From Cristatella mucedo (Eukaryota; Bryozoa; Phylactolaemata; Cristatellidae), in the NCBI GenBank assembly GCA_009760855.2, contig WPIO01000042.1, positions 1,014,501 through 1,074,500 of the forward strand: 60,000 nt of DNA, given 5' to 3'. Within the stretch, counting starts at the first letter, position 1; every line of letters starts with the position of its first letter. Positions 8,689 to 17,959 of the stretch are shown piece after piece. The notes beneath the pieces are model-generated. The model was not told where the DNA came from, did no database searches, and saw only the letters and a program-made list of their open reading frames with translations. The position numbers and the translations under genes are program-made.

Positions 8689-11325
8689 CTAGGCCTCCTT
8701 TCGAAGCATAGCTCGGCTGCATTGATCTTCTTCGTATAGATAACCTCTTGGCGGCACAGACGGCTGCTGTAATGTTGACCTCTGGTGGGATATCACCACC
8801 TCGGCGACTTTCTTGTGCTCTAAAAGCAAGCCATCACTTGCTGACGCCTCTCCTACTTGACTTTCGCTGGCCCGTGCCGACCTCAGCCACTGCCGAGGCA
8901 AGTTGGCTGCTTTTGACATTAGCTGGAATTCTGGGCCACGTGCATGCGAAGCTGACAATCCACTTACTTCCGTTACTTTTGCTTCAGTAGGAACTGCCGA
9001 TGTTGGCTCACCAGGTATCGAACCCGAATTGGCGTCATCCGATCGATTACGAAGTTCAGGCTCATTCAAGCCCGGTGAGTTTTTGAGTCCTTGCAACCTC
9101 TTCCTGCTGAGGCAAAATATAGCAATAGCAATGCAGACAAAGACTGCAAATACGGCGAGCGTGATAGACAGGGAAGTGGCAACAGGATCCATAGTTCTTT
9201 GCTTGATTCGAATCAGCTGGCTCATCCGCTCTGTGTGCAGAGGCTCCCTTTCAGGGTGCACAGCGCAGTCTCGCTGAAAATCCTTTCGTCCTTCGAAGAC
9301 TGTCACGCATAACATGTAACAGGCAGACTCAGTGTGCAGTACTTCTGTGCGAAACACATTGCCCGTGCGAACTTCCTGCTTATCGACCAGCCTTCTACCG
9401 GACTGGAGCTCAATAAGGTCGACAATCGCAGAGGCACCTGTTGCAGGGGCTGGCATCGTCCACGACCCGTGGAGAAAAGTGCCGTTCGCTGACAAGGTTA
9501 CCACGAGGCTGCCGCAGGAATTGCTCAAGTTGCTATTTGTGTAGCAAGATGACGATGGCACGACGGTCATAATGCTTTTTCCCATCATTGAAAGTGGAGT
9601 CGTGCAATATGGATACGGCACGGCACTGACATTTTTTGTCCTCAAGCTCCGGATAAAATCTCGCAGCGGCACACTTTCACAACCACAGTCAAGAGGATTG
9701 TTGTCAATCGCCAGCATTCCGCCAGCCGAAATGCTACTGAACGAACATGGGTTCAAGTAAGCCAAATCGTTACCTGACAGCCAGATCTGCTTAAGATGCT
9801 GGAGGCCTGAAAAAGCCTTCGCCTGGATGTAACTAAGCCGGTTGTTGCGCAGGTCGAGCTCCTCGAGATTTGAAGCAAAAGCAAAGTTACCATCGCTGAT
9901 TCTGTTCAGCCTATTTCCGGAAATGTCCAGCTTTCGAAGGCTTATCAAGAGCCCAGCGCTCAGATTGCAGCCAGTGTTACCCTGTGCTGGTGACGGTAGT
10001 GAGCTAATGTTGTTACCAGCTACCGACAGCCGGATGAGCTTTGGAAGGCTGAGGCCACACAAGAACAAGAGGTCAGAGATACTGTTGTTGCTGACATCCA
10101 ATTCTTCCAGGTTGATGAGGCCATGTAAGTCCACTGAAATAAGCCGATTTGAAGCCAGCATCAGCAAGCGTACCCCTTGCCGTAGAAAATCTAGGTTCTG
10201 GGAATCAAACTTCTTCAGACGGTTTCCATCCAAAAAAATTTCTCGATTGTCTTTGTTTCTTGAATGGTCGCTAGTATGCAAGCAACTGACATAAATGGAA
10301 GAAATACGGTTGCAGCTAAGTCGAAGCACTCGAACCCCGATCAGTGGACACAAGTCGATAGAGACAAAGCCATTATGGCTAATGTCCAGCACATCGAGTC
10401 GGCGGAGTGTTGAGAGCCAGGCCATTGCATCCTCACGAGAACTATTCAGCCTATTTCCAGCCATGTATAGACGCTCCAGTTGCCAGACGTATTTCATTGC
10501 TTCTCTTCCTATCCACTCTATGCGGTTTCGGGTAAGGTTCAGCGACTTGGCGTCGGAAAACTTTAAACAGTTATCAGTCAAGTTCCGAATCCGGTTTCGA
10601 TCCAAGCGAATGACTTTAGCTGATAGAACTGGACTCATACGGCAAACATTATCGATCAGATTGTCACTCAAATCAAGTGTATTTAAACACTCAAACTCGC
10701 GAAAAAATGCGACTTGATTTTTCAAAGTCTTCATCTTGTTACCGCTCAGATCAAGGTGCATCAATCTCGACTTGAGGCCAGTGAACGGTTCAGCTGATAA
10801 TTCCGTTATCATGTTATGAGACAAATCAATAGTCAACTTTACTTCTTGCAAATGTATAGCATAGGCTAATGGCTTGAAGCAACCTGTAAACAGACTTTCA
10901 ATTAAATTACCACTCAAGTTGATGGTGCAATTCATTGGGTCTTCTTGGATGTTGCCGTAATTCCCGTGGCGATTATCGGAGTCAAAGTCGTAGGTCCAGC
11001 CATAGCTACAGGGTAAAGAGGAAAAGTTTAGGTTGTTGCACACCAGACTCATGATTCGGTCGTTTTGGTCACATTCGCACCGGCGGATATACTTCGTCGA
11101 CAGCACTGGCTCCATATACTTCTTGAGATTTCGACAGTTGTTCGTTTTATCTCCGCCTGAGAGCGTTGGCAAAGCAGCAAATATTAATGCCCCGTAAACC
11201 AAATGCACTAGCTGACGACGGACCGATTGATCGCCGCTGTGGAACTGTAAGGTGACCGGTGACCCAGTGGTCTCACGTTGCAATTTATAGAAAGGCAGAG
11301 ACTTGTGCCTCGTACGTAAAGTCAT
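8689..11325 (-). CDS. LRR / LRRCT / FN3-like single-pass membrane receptor (878 aa)
   Basis: A single long coding exon. Numbered from ATG 11325, a hydrophobic segment at about residues 38-55 probably serves as a signal peptide behind a long leader. A Cys-containing N-terminal cap follows, then about 16 LxxLxLxxNxL repeats (about 135-525). A C-terminal LRR cap begins NNPLDCGC (about 542-594). A weak FN3-like region (about 604-687) precedes one TM helix (about 718-740), RKR and a 138-residue Ser/Glu-rich tail. The architecture is that of cell-surface adhesion or recognition receptors; ligand and pathway are unknown. I chose ATG 11325, not the upstream in-frame ATG 11355, because TTTTCTTTCGCAG|G lies between them and looks like a splice acceptor. 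No Ig, TIR or kinase domain is seen. A decayed partial copy lies at 3550-4056. Confidence 0.93.
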   Translation of the reverse strand: MTLRTRHKSLPFYKLQRETTGSPVTLQFHSGDQSVRRQLVHLVYGALIFAALPTLSGGDKTNNCRNLKKYMEPVLSTKYIRRCECDQNDRIMSLVCNNLNFSSLPCSYGWTYDFDSDNRHGNYGNIQEDPMNCTINLSGNLIESLFTGCFKPLAYAIHLQEVKLTIDLSHNMITELSAEPFTGLKSRLMHLDLSGNKMKTLKNQVAFFREFECLNTLDLSDNLIDNVCRMSPVLSAKVIRLDRNRIRNLTDNCLKFSDAKSLNLTRNRIEWIGREAMKYVWQLERLYMAGNRLNSSREDAMAWLSTLRRLDVLDISHNGFVSIDLCPLIGVRVLRLSCNRISSIYVSCLHTSDHSRNKDNREIFLDGNRLKKFDSQNLDFLRQGVRLLMLASNRLISVDLHGLINLEELDVSNNSISDLLFLCGLSLPKLIRLSVAGNNISSLPSPAQGNTGCNLSAGLLISLRKLDISGNRLNRISDGNFAFASNLEELDLRNNRLSYIQAKAFSGLQHLKQIWLSGNDLAYLNPCSFSSISAGGMLAIDNNPLDCGCESVPLRDFIRSLRTKNVSAVPYPYCTTPLSMMGKSIMTVVPSSSCYTNSNLSNSCGSLVVTLSANGTFLHGSWTMPAPATGASAIVDLIELQSGRRLVDKQEVRTGNVFRTEVLHTESACYMLCVTVFEGRKDFQRDCAVHPEREPLHTERMSQLIRIKQRTMDPVATSLSITLAVFAVFVCIAIAIFCLSRKRLQGLKNSPGLNEPELRNRSDDANSGSIPGEPTSAVPTEAKVTEVSGLSASHARGPEFQLMSKAANLPRQWLRSARASESQVGEASASDGLLLEHKKVAEVVISHQRSTLQQPSVPPRGYLYEEDQCSRAMLRKEA

Positions 11326-11336
11326 TTTTCTGTAGC

Positions 11337-11355
11337 CTGCGAAAGAAAATAGCAT
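11337..11355 (-). other. Likely 3' splice site upstream of the LRR coding exon
   Basis: On the minus strand a pyrimidine-rich ATTTTCTTTCGCAG ends at 11337 and is followed by GCTACAGAAAAATGACT. This implies a 5' non-coding exon further upstream (higher coordinates), which I could not locate. Confidence 0.55.
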
Positions 11356-11599
11356 CCGTATTTCAGCAGTTGTGTGGCAGAGTTTGCCGTAACATTAGCA
11401 GCAAACATGGCACTGCTTCAACTGCTTCATAAGCTGCAAACAGGGCTAGTTTTTTTTGCCTAATATGCATCGTTCATTACGTTAAATGGAGACGGTCTCT
11501 CTGAATGTCCGTGTGGCTGTAATAATTCTATCACATTAGGCTCGAGTCGCCTTTGCCGCAGTCAATAAGATAGAAAGTTTATTCCTGCTCGAGCCATAT

Positions 11600-13126
11600 G
11601 GCATTAACTTGTAATTAGGTCGTCATTGGTCGCACAAATAATTGTGCTTCGCTGCAATACAGCTCCCATTTTCACAACCAATGTCAGAAAACTGCGAGTT
11701 TGATTCCAAAACTTGCCGAATATGTTAGGTGTTAGGTGTTGATCATCCAGATCTCTTGCAATTTCTCATTTCATTCTCGTACCTAGCTTCTAAAGGCCAG
11801 AGCCATCCAAGCAAACTACACGGTTAAACAGTGATGTAGCTGCCATTGAAATATAAATCTTCACTTGCTGCTTTGATTACCAAATTATAGCAAACAGTAG
11901 TCTAGGCTTACCCGCCGAATTTCGTGCAATAGCGCCTGCTCTTTCTCATTTCATGGCTTACAATGGCCCGGTCAAGGCAGTCTCGCTTCATATTCGAACT
12001 GTGGCCCTAGAATCATCGAGCAACAGGGGTACTGATTTCACTTTACAGAAAACGGTTTTCTTGGCTTACCAGAAATTCCTTGACAGTGCACATTCTCATT
12101 CCAGTGCTAACGTATTCTATGGCAAGGGCAGCAAGGCTCTGTAAATTTTTGGATGACAGATATAAATATTTGAAATACATATGCCACTTTAGATATATTA
12201 TTCAGTGGACAACTATGAGTTTGATTTCAGTTTATAGAAAGCAGTAATTTTGGTATTCCTGCTAAATCCGGTGGCATCGCCCAGGCGTGTGCTTATACTT
12301 TTGCCTGTAACATCCCTTACCATCAGAGGCCATAGCATTTTAACACGTCAGCACAATCGGGTAAAAATTGGTGGATAATATTGATACACTAGTTTCTACA
12401 GCGTGCAATAAAAATCAAATTTTTGCAGCGCCTATTATTGAATAGTAGCTGTATTGCTGTTCAAAAATGCCATACGGATAGGGCTATTGGAAGCCATTTC
12501 ATGAGAATGTGCTAGTGCAATCGCGTAAAATGATTTAGGCAAACCGGGAGCCACGTTTTGTATCAGGAGTAATCAAAGCTGTAGAATTTTTTTTCCTATT
12601 GCTGCAATACAACTATTTTGAGTGGCTGAATGGCCCGGGCCACTGGAAGACATAGCATGAAAACGGTAAAGCAAAATGACATTTAATTCGGTATTTAATC
12701 CCAGAACACTGTCATTTGTAATGAAGAATCAAAATCACACTTGCTTCAATGTATTATGGAAATTATAGCTTAGAAAATTAGTAGCACAATCTGTATGAAA
12801 TTTCGGTGGGTAAACTTTGCAAATTTTTTTCTAAAATTGGATTCAAAACATGGTTTCTTGCAGGATTTTATGGAAATTATGGAAATGGTAATTGTGGCAC
12901 CCTTCGAACGTGTGTAAAAGCTGGCTGGCTCAGGCGATAGGAGACGATAGCACGACAACGCCCATTAGCAATTGCATGAAAATTGGTCGGTAAACCAGTA
13001 ACCCCATACTGTAAAATTTGGAATCAAAATAACAGTTTTCTTAGATTTACCATGAAAACGGTATCTTTATCGGCGTATCCTAGTGCCTCCCAGTGCATTG
13101 CAGCTATTTGTTGGGCCCATCGTCAT
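11600..13126. repeat. Highly diverged tandem repeat array
   Basis: Similar modules recur at roughly 120-200 bp: an ATGGCCCGG/GGCCAC part, a CATGAAAACGGT or CATGAAAATTGG part, a GGTAAAC part, a GAATCAAAAT part and a TTTTCTTG/TTTACCATG part (for example near 12640-12730, 12800-12890 and 12975-13065). Units have drifted heavily. The 19-bp block CATCGCCCAGGCGTGTGCT ties the array to 653-1239. No coding potential. Confidence 0.5.
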
Positions 13127-13275
13127 GCCGAGCTGGTTTGGTCCAGCAGTTAAGGTGCTAGCCCCTGCCAAGGTCTGGCTGAGGTCGTTGGCTTGAGCCC
13201 CGAGGCATGTGTGAAGCACCTGAATAGAAATTAAGGTCTCTTAGGGCGCTATATAAATGAATTATATATAGCTCT
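13127..13275 (+). mobile_element. tRNA-derived SINE, family A (best full copy)
   Basis: Complete layout: GAGCTGGTTTGGTCCAGCAG head (A-box region), GGCTTGAGCCCCGAGG (B-box region), then GAAGCACCTGAATAGAAATT and TCTCTTAGGGCGCTATATAA, then AATTATATATA. The last 55 bases align with the 3' end of LINE family A (AAGCGCCTAGAAAGAGATTG, TCTCTGAGGGCGCTTTATCA, then ATTATT), mostly with single-base differences. Confidence 0.85.
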
Positions 13276-13899
13276 TAATGAATTGTATACAACCACCGTT
13301 CTGCATGCAGATTGGAGCCGTCAGCTTGGATTTGCTGAATGCTCAATTTGTTTTTTATACGACTATGTGACTGATTGATGCATGCTAGTGCATCAGTCAG
13401 ATCATTCTGTCCTATCCTAATGGCTAGGATAAGATTTTGTCACTGTCGAGGCATCTTTACTTTATTCAGTTTTATTTTAGAATACCGATATCTTGGTGAC
13501 CACTAGCAAAGTGAACGAGAATTCTCGCCAATGCCACTGGTATGCATATGACACAAATATGGATATGTGTTGTATTCTGGCTTGCTTGTAGAACGGCCGG
13601 CACTGGTTTTACCAAAGTTTTCTTTAGTGATTGCTTGGCGTATCTGGAACATGTCGCAGCCCAGATCTCTAACCCACTTCCGATTGATAGGTGAAGGATC
13701 GTAAAGCCTAGAAAGTACAGCCAGTAGTCATTATCTTATCAACGCTTTGTGGTGCTTTTCCCCACATCTTTTACATTAGCTTTGTTACTCAAATAGAGAG
13801 ACTGTTATAACCATTTGGTACAATGCAATCCTGTGATGTCTAATAACTATTTCAATTATAACAAGCCATTTCTATAGTATCCTCAGAGGATCTGATCTC
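13276..13899. other. Non-coding, nothing recognised
   Basis: No open frame or repeat family of note. Confidence 0.45.
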
Positions 13900-14560
13900 T
13901 TTCTAGGCCCCTGGCATAGGCTGAAAAAGAAGCAGTACCCATATCAAATGCTATGAGAAGCAAGTGTTTTTTGAGCTTCCCTTTTGTGTCCCGCCGAGTC
14001 AGTAGGCTTATTTGTTAGGAAAACAGGTTGGTCACACTGCGTTTACTCACAACGATTAATCTGTTTCTATTGTCATATAATTAATGAAGCTTATTGATAT
14101 TCGAGGACGGATTTCAGTAATACATGAACCAAGTTTAGTTGCGAGATTCTGGCCTGCTCCAAAGCTGGTAGGAGTCATGGCATAGGTACAGTTGCGTGTC
14201 ATTGGCACAGAAATGAAAGCCTAGACTTCACTGGGCGATTACTTTGGCAAAGGAGAGAGTATAAACTCTATAAAGAAGAGATAATGGTGCTAAGGGAAAG
14301 ACCAACTACAAATCCCTTGTGTACCCAGTAGCTCAGTGGCTCCTCGAGTGGTTGGGGGCAGTTGACATTAATGCTTGGGAGTATTCCGCTGATAATGCCC
14401 CTAAGCAATTGCAGTGCAATGTCAGTAATGGCCAGGAGATAGGATTGTAAGTTAGAGAAGGACTTGATAGTTAATAATTCCAAAGACTGCCGAAAGACTA
14501 AGCAAACCAAGCAGACCATCTTTACTTGCATCGCAATTCCTTATTATTATTTGCACTGTA
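13900..14560 (-). mobile_element. Old LINE family A fragment (RT region), decayed
   Basis: The minus strand from about 14530 reads GLLGLLSLSAVFGIINYQVL, corresponding to LLVLLDLSAAFDTIDHKVLL of the better copy at 34230. A QGICSW.SFP-like remnant of the GVPQGF..GP..F motif follows. Stops and frameshifts are frequent. Its limits towards 13900 are uncertain. Confidence 0.6.
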
Positions 14561-14899
14561 AAATTCTTGAATAGGTTTGAAAATTTTGTGAGCAACGATC
14601 AGTGTGCATTAGAAGTTAGACTTGCCATGGTTGGATCTATCTGAGGCATATTCTAATAGCAACAAACAGCTTGCCGGGAATCTAATTGAATGCCCATTAT
14701 TAGAGAACATTTTAGCCGATGTATCCTACTTACCGATCATGGTGAAGCATTCAGCCAGGAAGTGACCAAACGTTGGATGCAGCTGTAACTTTTGACGCAG
14801 ACCGCCGGGCTCGTACAAGAGAATGGTTGGCAGTTATGAGCTCTGATATGTCTTATTAGGATCGATGCTCACGTGATGTGTCACGTGGATGTGGTGTTA
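14561..14899. other. Non-coding, nothing recognised
   Basis: No feature seen. Confidence 0.45.
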
Positions 14900-15730
14900 A
14901 AGAGCAGCCACAGCAGTAGCTGCAGCAACAGCTGAATAGGCAGCTGCTGCTGCATAGCTCAGCAATGCCCAGCTGACTTTAAGCTTGGACTGGGGACGAC
15001 TCGAAGCAGTGACTGGTGCCAGGCTGCTACTACCCTCAGCCAGCTGCTCATCGGCTATAGTGAGCTAGCATCTGCCACATTTTTCGTGAAAAGCGGAAGT
15101 ATCTTGTGTTGATGACAGGTGTACTAGGTTCGGATAGAGCAGCAGCAGCAGCCATTGTCTTTAGTTTTGATGCCGTGTGAATCACCTGACTGGTGATCGG
15201 GCGAACAGTGAGCCACGGTGGTGGCTGCTGAAGAAACTAGGAGTTATGCAGTCATGAATCTCTGCCGATCACCCTCCTAAAAGACTGTCTACTAGCAGGC
15301 CTAGCCTGATCCAAGCAAGACCACGAGATCCGTTCAATTAGGCAGGCTTGCTCGGGCTCCCAGCCGAAGGAAGGATGCAAATGCACCACAGGTAGTGAAG
15401 TGCTGGCATCTTGAGCCCAAGTGCTGCGACCCAGCAGCTTCGGTTAACCACAGTAGTTGACCCTCATAGTTGCATCTCCAACGCCTATTTTAGAGCCAGG
15501 ATGCACTACTGACCGTCAGACTTTTCATACTGGCATTCAGCTACTTGTAATTTCTGTCTTCGTAGCAGTGTGCTGCTGCAATTGCTGCTGCTGCTGCAGC
15601 AGCTGGTACCACTGCGGCAGCTGCTCTTTCTCCTGTGACTCCTGTTGAGATAGCAGCACCACTTGCTCCTGAGATTGCTGCTGCTACTGCTCTTAATCAT
15701 GCTCCTCGAACTGCTGCTGAAAGCTGGTGT
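14900..15730. repeat. CTG/CAG-rich low-complexity region
   Basis: GCAGCAGC/GCTGCTGC clusters recur, densest at 14909-14955, 15140-15155 and 15570-15610. From about 15568 to 15766 one plus frame reads an Ala/Pro/Thr-rich sequence (AAIAAAAAAAGTTAAAALSP and onward) that stops at TAG. It is preceded by a splice-acceptor-like TTTCTGTCTTCGTAG. It may be a coding exon but is more simply explained by triplet composition. Confidence 0.5.
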
Positions 15731-15949
15731 GTGAAGGCCTATTTTGATCCTATACTCCAGCTGCTAATGATGCCTTAGAGACCAGCCAAATACCTAGTGT
15801 ACCCGTGGCCTTAATACTATGCAAAGGAGGTGGGGGACAGCCAAGGTACCAGATACCTGCCGGCTTGTCTAAATTTTGCAGCTCACGGTCTAGGATCGAG
15901 TTTCAAACCAATCAGGCTCTTGCAGTTGGTGCATGAAATCGTTCAGCTA

Positions 15950-16350
15950 TGCTTTGAACGAGTCTGAATTCCTTTAGAGACCGTGCCTTTAGATCATACA
16001 CTCCCAAAGCCTAAAGCTCACTTCTACCTAAAGTCAAGACATCCTCTGATTACACGACACTTACAAGCTAAAACGGATATATTTATCAAAGCATGCTGAG
16101 TCAGTGTGATTTGTTCCCGTGTGATTATGCGTATTGACACTGCTCATATAACGAATAACCACAGTTACACGATGATTTTTTGCACGTTACTGTTAACTGT
16201 ATTATGCATATAAACACTCTATGCTGCCAATAAACATATGGTCATGCTTCTTGTACAGCATATGTAAAGTACTTGAAAGATACTACATTATCTGAGAGTA
16301 ATGTGTAATTGTATTGCATAATCATTATTAATGTTATTATTATTCAATAT
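15950..16350 (+). mobile_element. LINE family A 3' end, decayed
   Basis: Matches in order to the copy at 35239-35610: a TTTAGAGACCGTGCCTTTAG coding remnant, a GACATCCTCTGA stretch, a TGTGATTATGCGTATTGACAC stretch, a GTAAAGTACTTGAAAGATAC body and a TTATTATTATT end. Heavily substituted. Confidence 0.65.
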
Positions 16351-17050
16351 TTATGCTGTAAGAATAGTTTTAAATATCCCCAATTTTCCTTTTATAAAAA
16401 TCAAACAGGCTCGAAAGTTTCTGCAATCGGCTGTCCAGGAAAATTAATTTTTCGAAATGATTCATGCCTAGGTGCATGACCATGGCAACATCTGACGTAA
16501 GATCTCAGATCAAGAGCCTCAAATTGAGCTTTCCTTGGCATATGACTCTTCTAAGAATGGGTTCATCTTTCCACAGCCATGGATGCCGAGTGCAATCGAA
16601 GGATGGAGGGGGTTATAAATGCTGGGATCCAATATTTCCGGTACTCGGCATGCAAGCTGCCATTGGTAAGTTCTTTAATAATTTAATGACAATTGTCTTT
16701 CTAACCCATTAACCTATTTTTTTCTAAAGCAAAGATCACTTACCAGCCATTTTTCTATTGACCTTAATTAAGGTCGACGTATAACCTTGAACCTGACTAG
16801 TTACCAGAAGGAGCCAGCAGCCAGTGCCTTGTAGATACCTTAGGCATACCTCCAATCACCAGCTGTAGGGCAAGCTGCAGATCTTTCTAGAGTGGGTGCA
16901 CTGTCTTACCTCGACATGTGCCATTATTTTTATAAATAGACTGGAGGAACATTCCTCCTCAACTTATTACCTCTATCTCCTTCAATCTCCCCTTCTTCCT
17001 CCATTTTCCCATTCCCTCCATTCTTTCACAACTCCCTTCTTTCGTCTCTC
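16351..17050. other. Non-coding, nothing recognised
   Basis: An 82-codon open frame at 16464-16712 (plus) has no recognisable similarity. A pyrimidine-rich stretch leads into the microsatellite at 17053. Confidence 0.45.
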
Positions 17051-17052
17051 TT

Positions 17053-17058
17053 ATCTCG

Positions 17059-17120
<62 letters not shown>

Positions 17121-17178
17121 ATATATCTATTTATCTATATATCTCGCTCTATCTATCCATTTATCTATATATCTATCT
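17053..17178. repeat. (TC)n followed by (TATC)n microsatellite
   Basis: A TCTCTC tract to about 17108, then TATC/TATA tetramers to the start of a SINE. Confidence 0.9.
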
Positions 17179-17334
17179 GATGGCACACTGGGTAAGGCGG
17201 TTGCTTTCACGACCTCGGTCCCGAGGTCGTGAAAGCAACCTGGGGTGGGCGATCCTTTATCGCCACTGCAAGCTGTGGTGATAGCAGTAAAGGCTCTTCT
17301 GTCGCTATACAATAGAGGCTGTTAAATCAGCTAG
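17179..17334 (+). mobile_element. tRNA-derived SINE, family B, with a perfect internal palindrome
   Basis: Head GATGGCACACTGGGTAAGGC, body GGGCGATCCTTTATCGCC, GTGGTGATAGCAGTAAAGGC, TCTTCTGTCGCTATACAATA, and end GGCTGTTAAATCAGCTAG. The B-box segment is replaced by a 20-bp perfect inverted repeat (17199-17218 and 17221-17240, 2-base loop). The intact B box is visible in the copies at 40341 and 41010, so this copy is unlikely to be transcribed by Pol III. Confidence 0.85.
17199..17240. repeat. Perfect 20-bp inverted repeat, 2-base spacer
   Basis: GGTTGCTTTCACGACCTCGG, then TC, then its exact reverse complement. In sister SINE copies the right arm is absent and a tRNA-like B box stands there. 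Confidence 0.95.
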
Positions 17335-17344
17335 GATTATTATT

Positions 17345-17475
17345 TTCTATCTCTCAGTCCCGACTTGCGTCAGAACATCCCCTGACTTGACCACATTTAA
17401 AAAGAACTTGAAAACACACCTATTTTGGACAGCATTTAGTGGGTCCCTGTGATTCGTCCTTCGCGTGCTTATGCT
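17345..17475 (+). mobile_element. LINE family A 3' ORF fragment, first of two
   Basis: From CTATCTCTCAGTCCCGACTTG it matches the CGTCAGAACATCC, CCACATTTAAAAAGAAC and TTTAGTGGGTCCCTGTGATT stretches of other copies. It breaks off inside the 3' UTR, where a second copy begins. Confidence 0.75.
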
Positions 17476-17476
17476 T

Positions 17477-17843
17477 TGGAGACCATGCATTTAGTTCGTA
17501 TGCTCCCAAACCCTGGAACTCCCTGCCGACCTGCGTCAGAACATCCTCTGACCTGACCACATTTAAAAAGAACTTAAAAAACCTATTTATGACAGCATTT
17601 AGTGGGTCCCTGTGAATCGTCCTTCATGACTTATCCGTGCTGACACTGCACATTCTGCCACTAACCACACTTGCATGCTGACCCTGTGCATGTCACCCCT
17701 AACCATGTTATTCATGTTGTTTATCAAGCATGATATTACTCACCACTCAATCGCACTTCCAATTGCAGCAAACATAAAGCGCCTAGAAAGAGATTGAGTT
17801 CTCTGAGGGTGCTTTATCAAGTGCAGTGTTATTATTATTATAG
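17477..17843 (+). mobile_element. LINE family A 3' fragment, second of two
   Basis: Starts CTTTGGAGACCATGCATTTA and runs through the ORF2 end, 3' UTR (CACTAACCACACTTGCATG, GTCACCCCTAACCATGTTAT) and body AAAGCGCCTAGAAAGAGATT to TTATTATTATTATAG. It is near-identical to 35239-35610, including the shared diagnostic AACCTATTTATGACAGC. Confidence 0.85.
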
Positions 17844-17893
17844 TCCCTGCCATTCTCCTTTACTTATTCCTAGCTCATTCGTCCCCTCTGTCC

Positions 17894-17895
<2 letters not shown>

Positions 17896-17958
<63 letters not shown>
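17896..17958. repeat. (TC)n microsatellite
   Basis: Uninterrupted TC dinucleotides in a longer pyrimidine-rich strand. Confidence 0.95.

Positions 17959-17959
<1 letters not shown>

Noticed and set aside
11353-11355. Start of the LRR protein at this ATG
   Set aside because: The bases after it (ATTTTCTTTCGCAG) look like the end of an intron, and ATG 11325 lies just inside the resulting exon.
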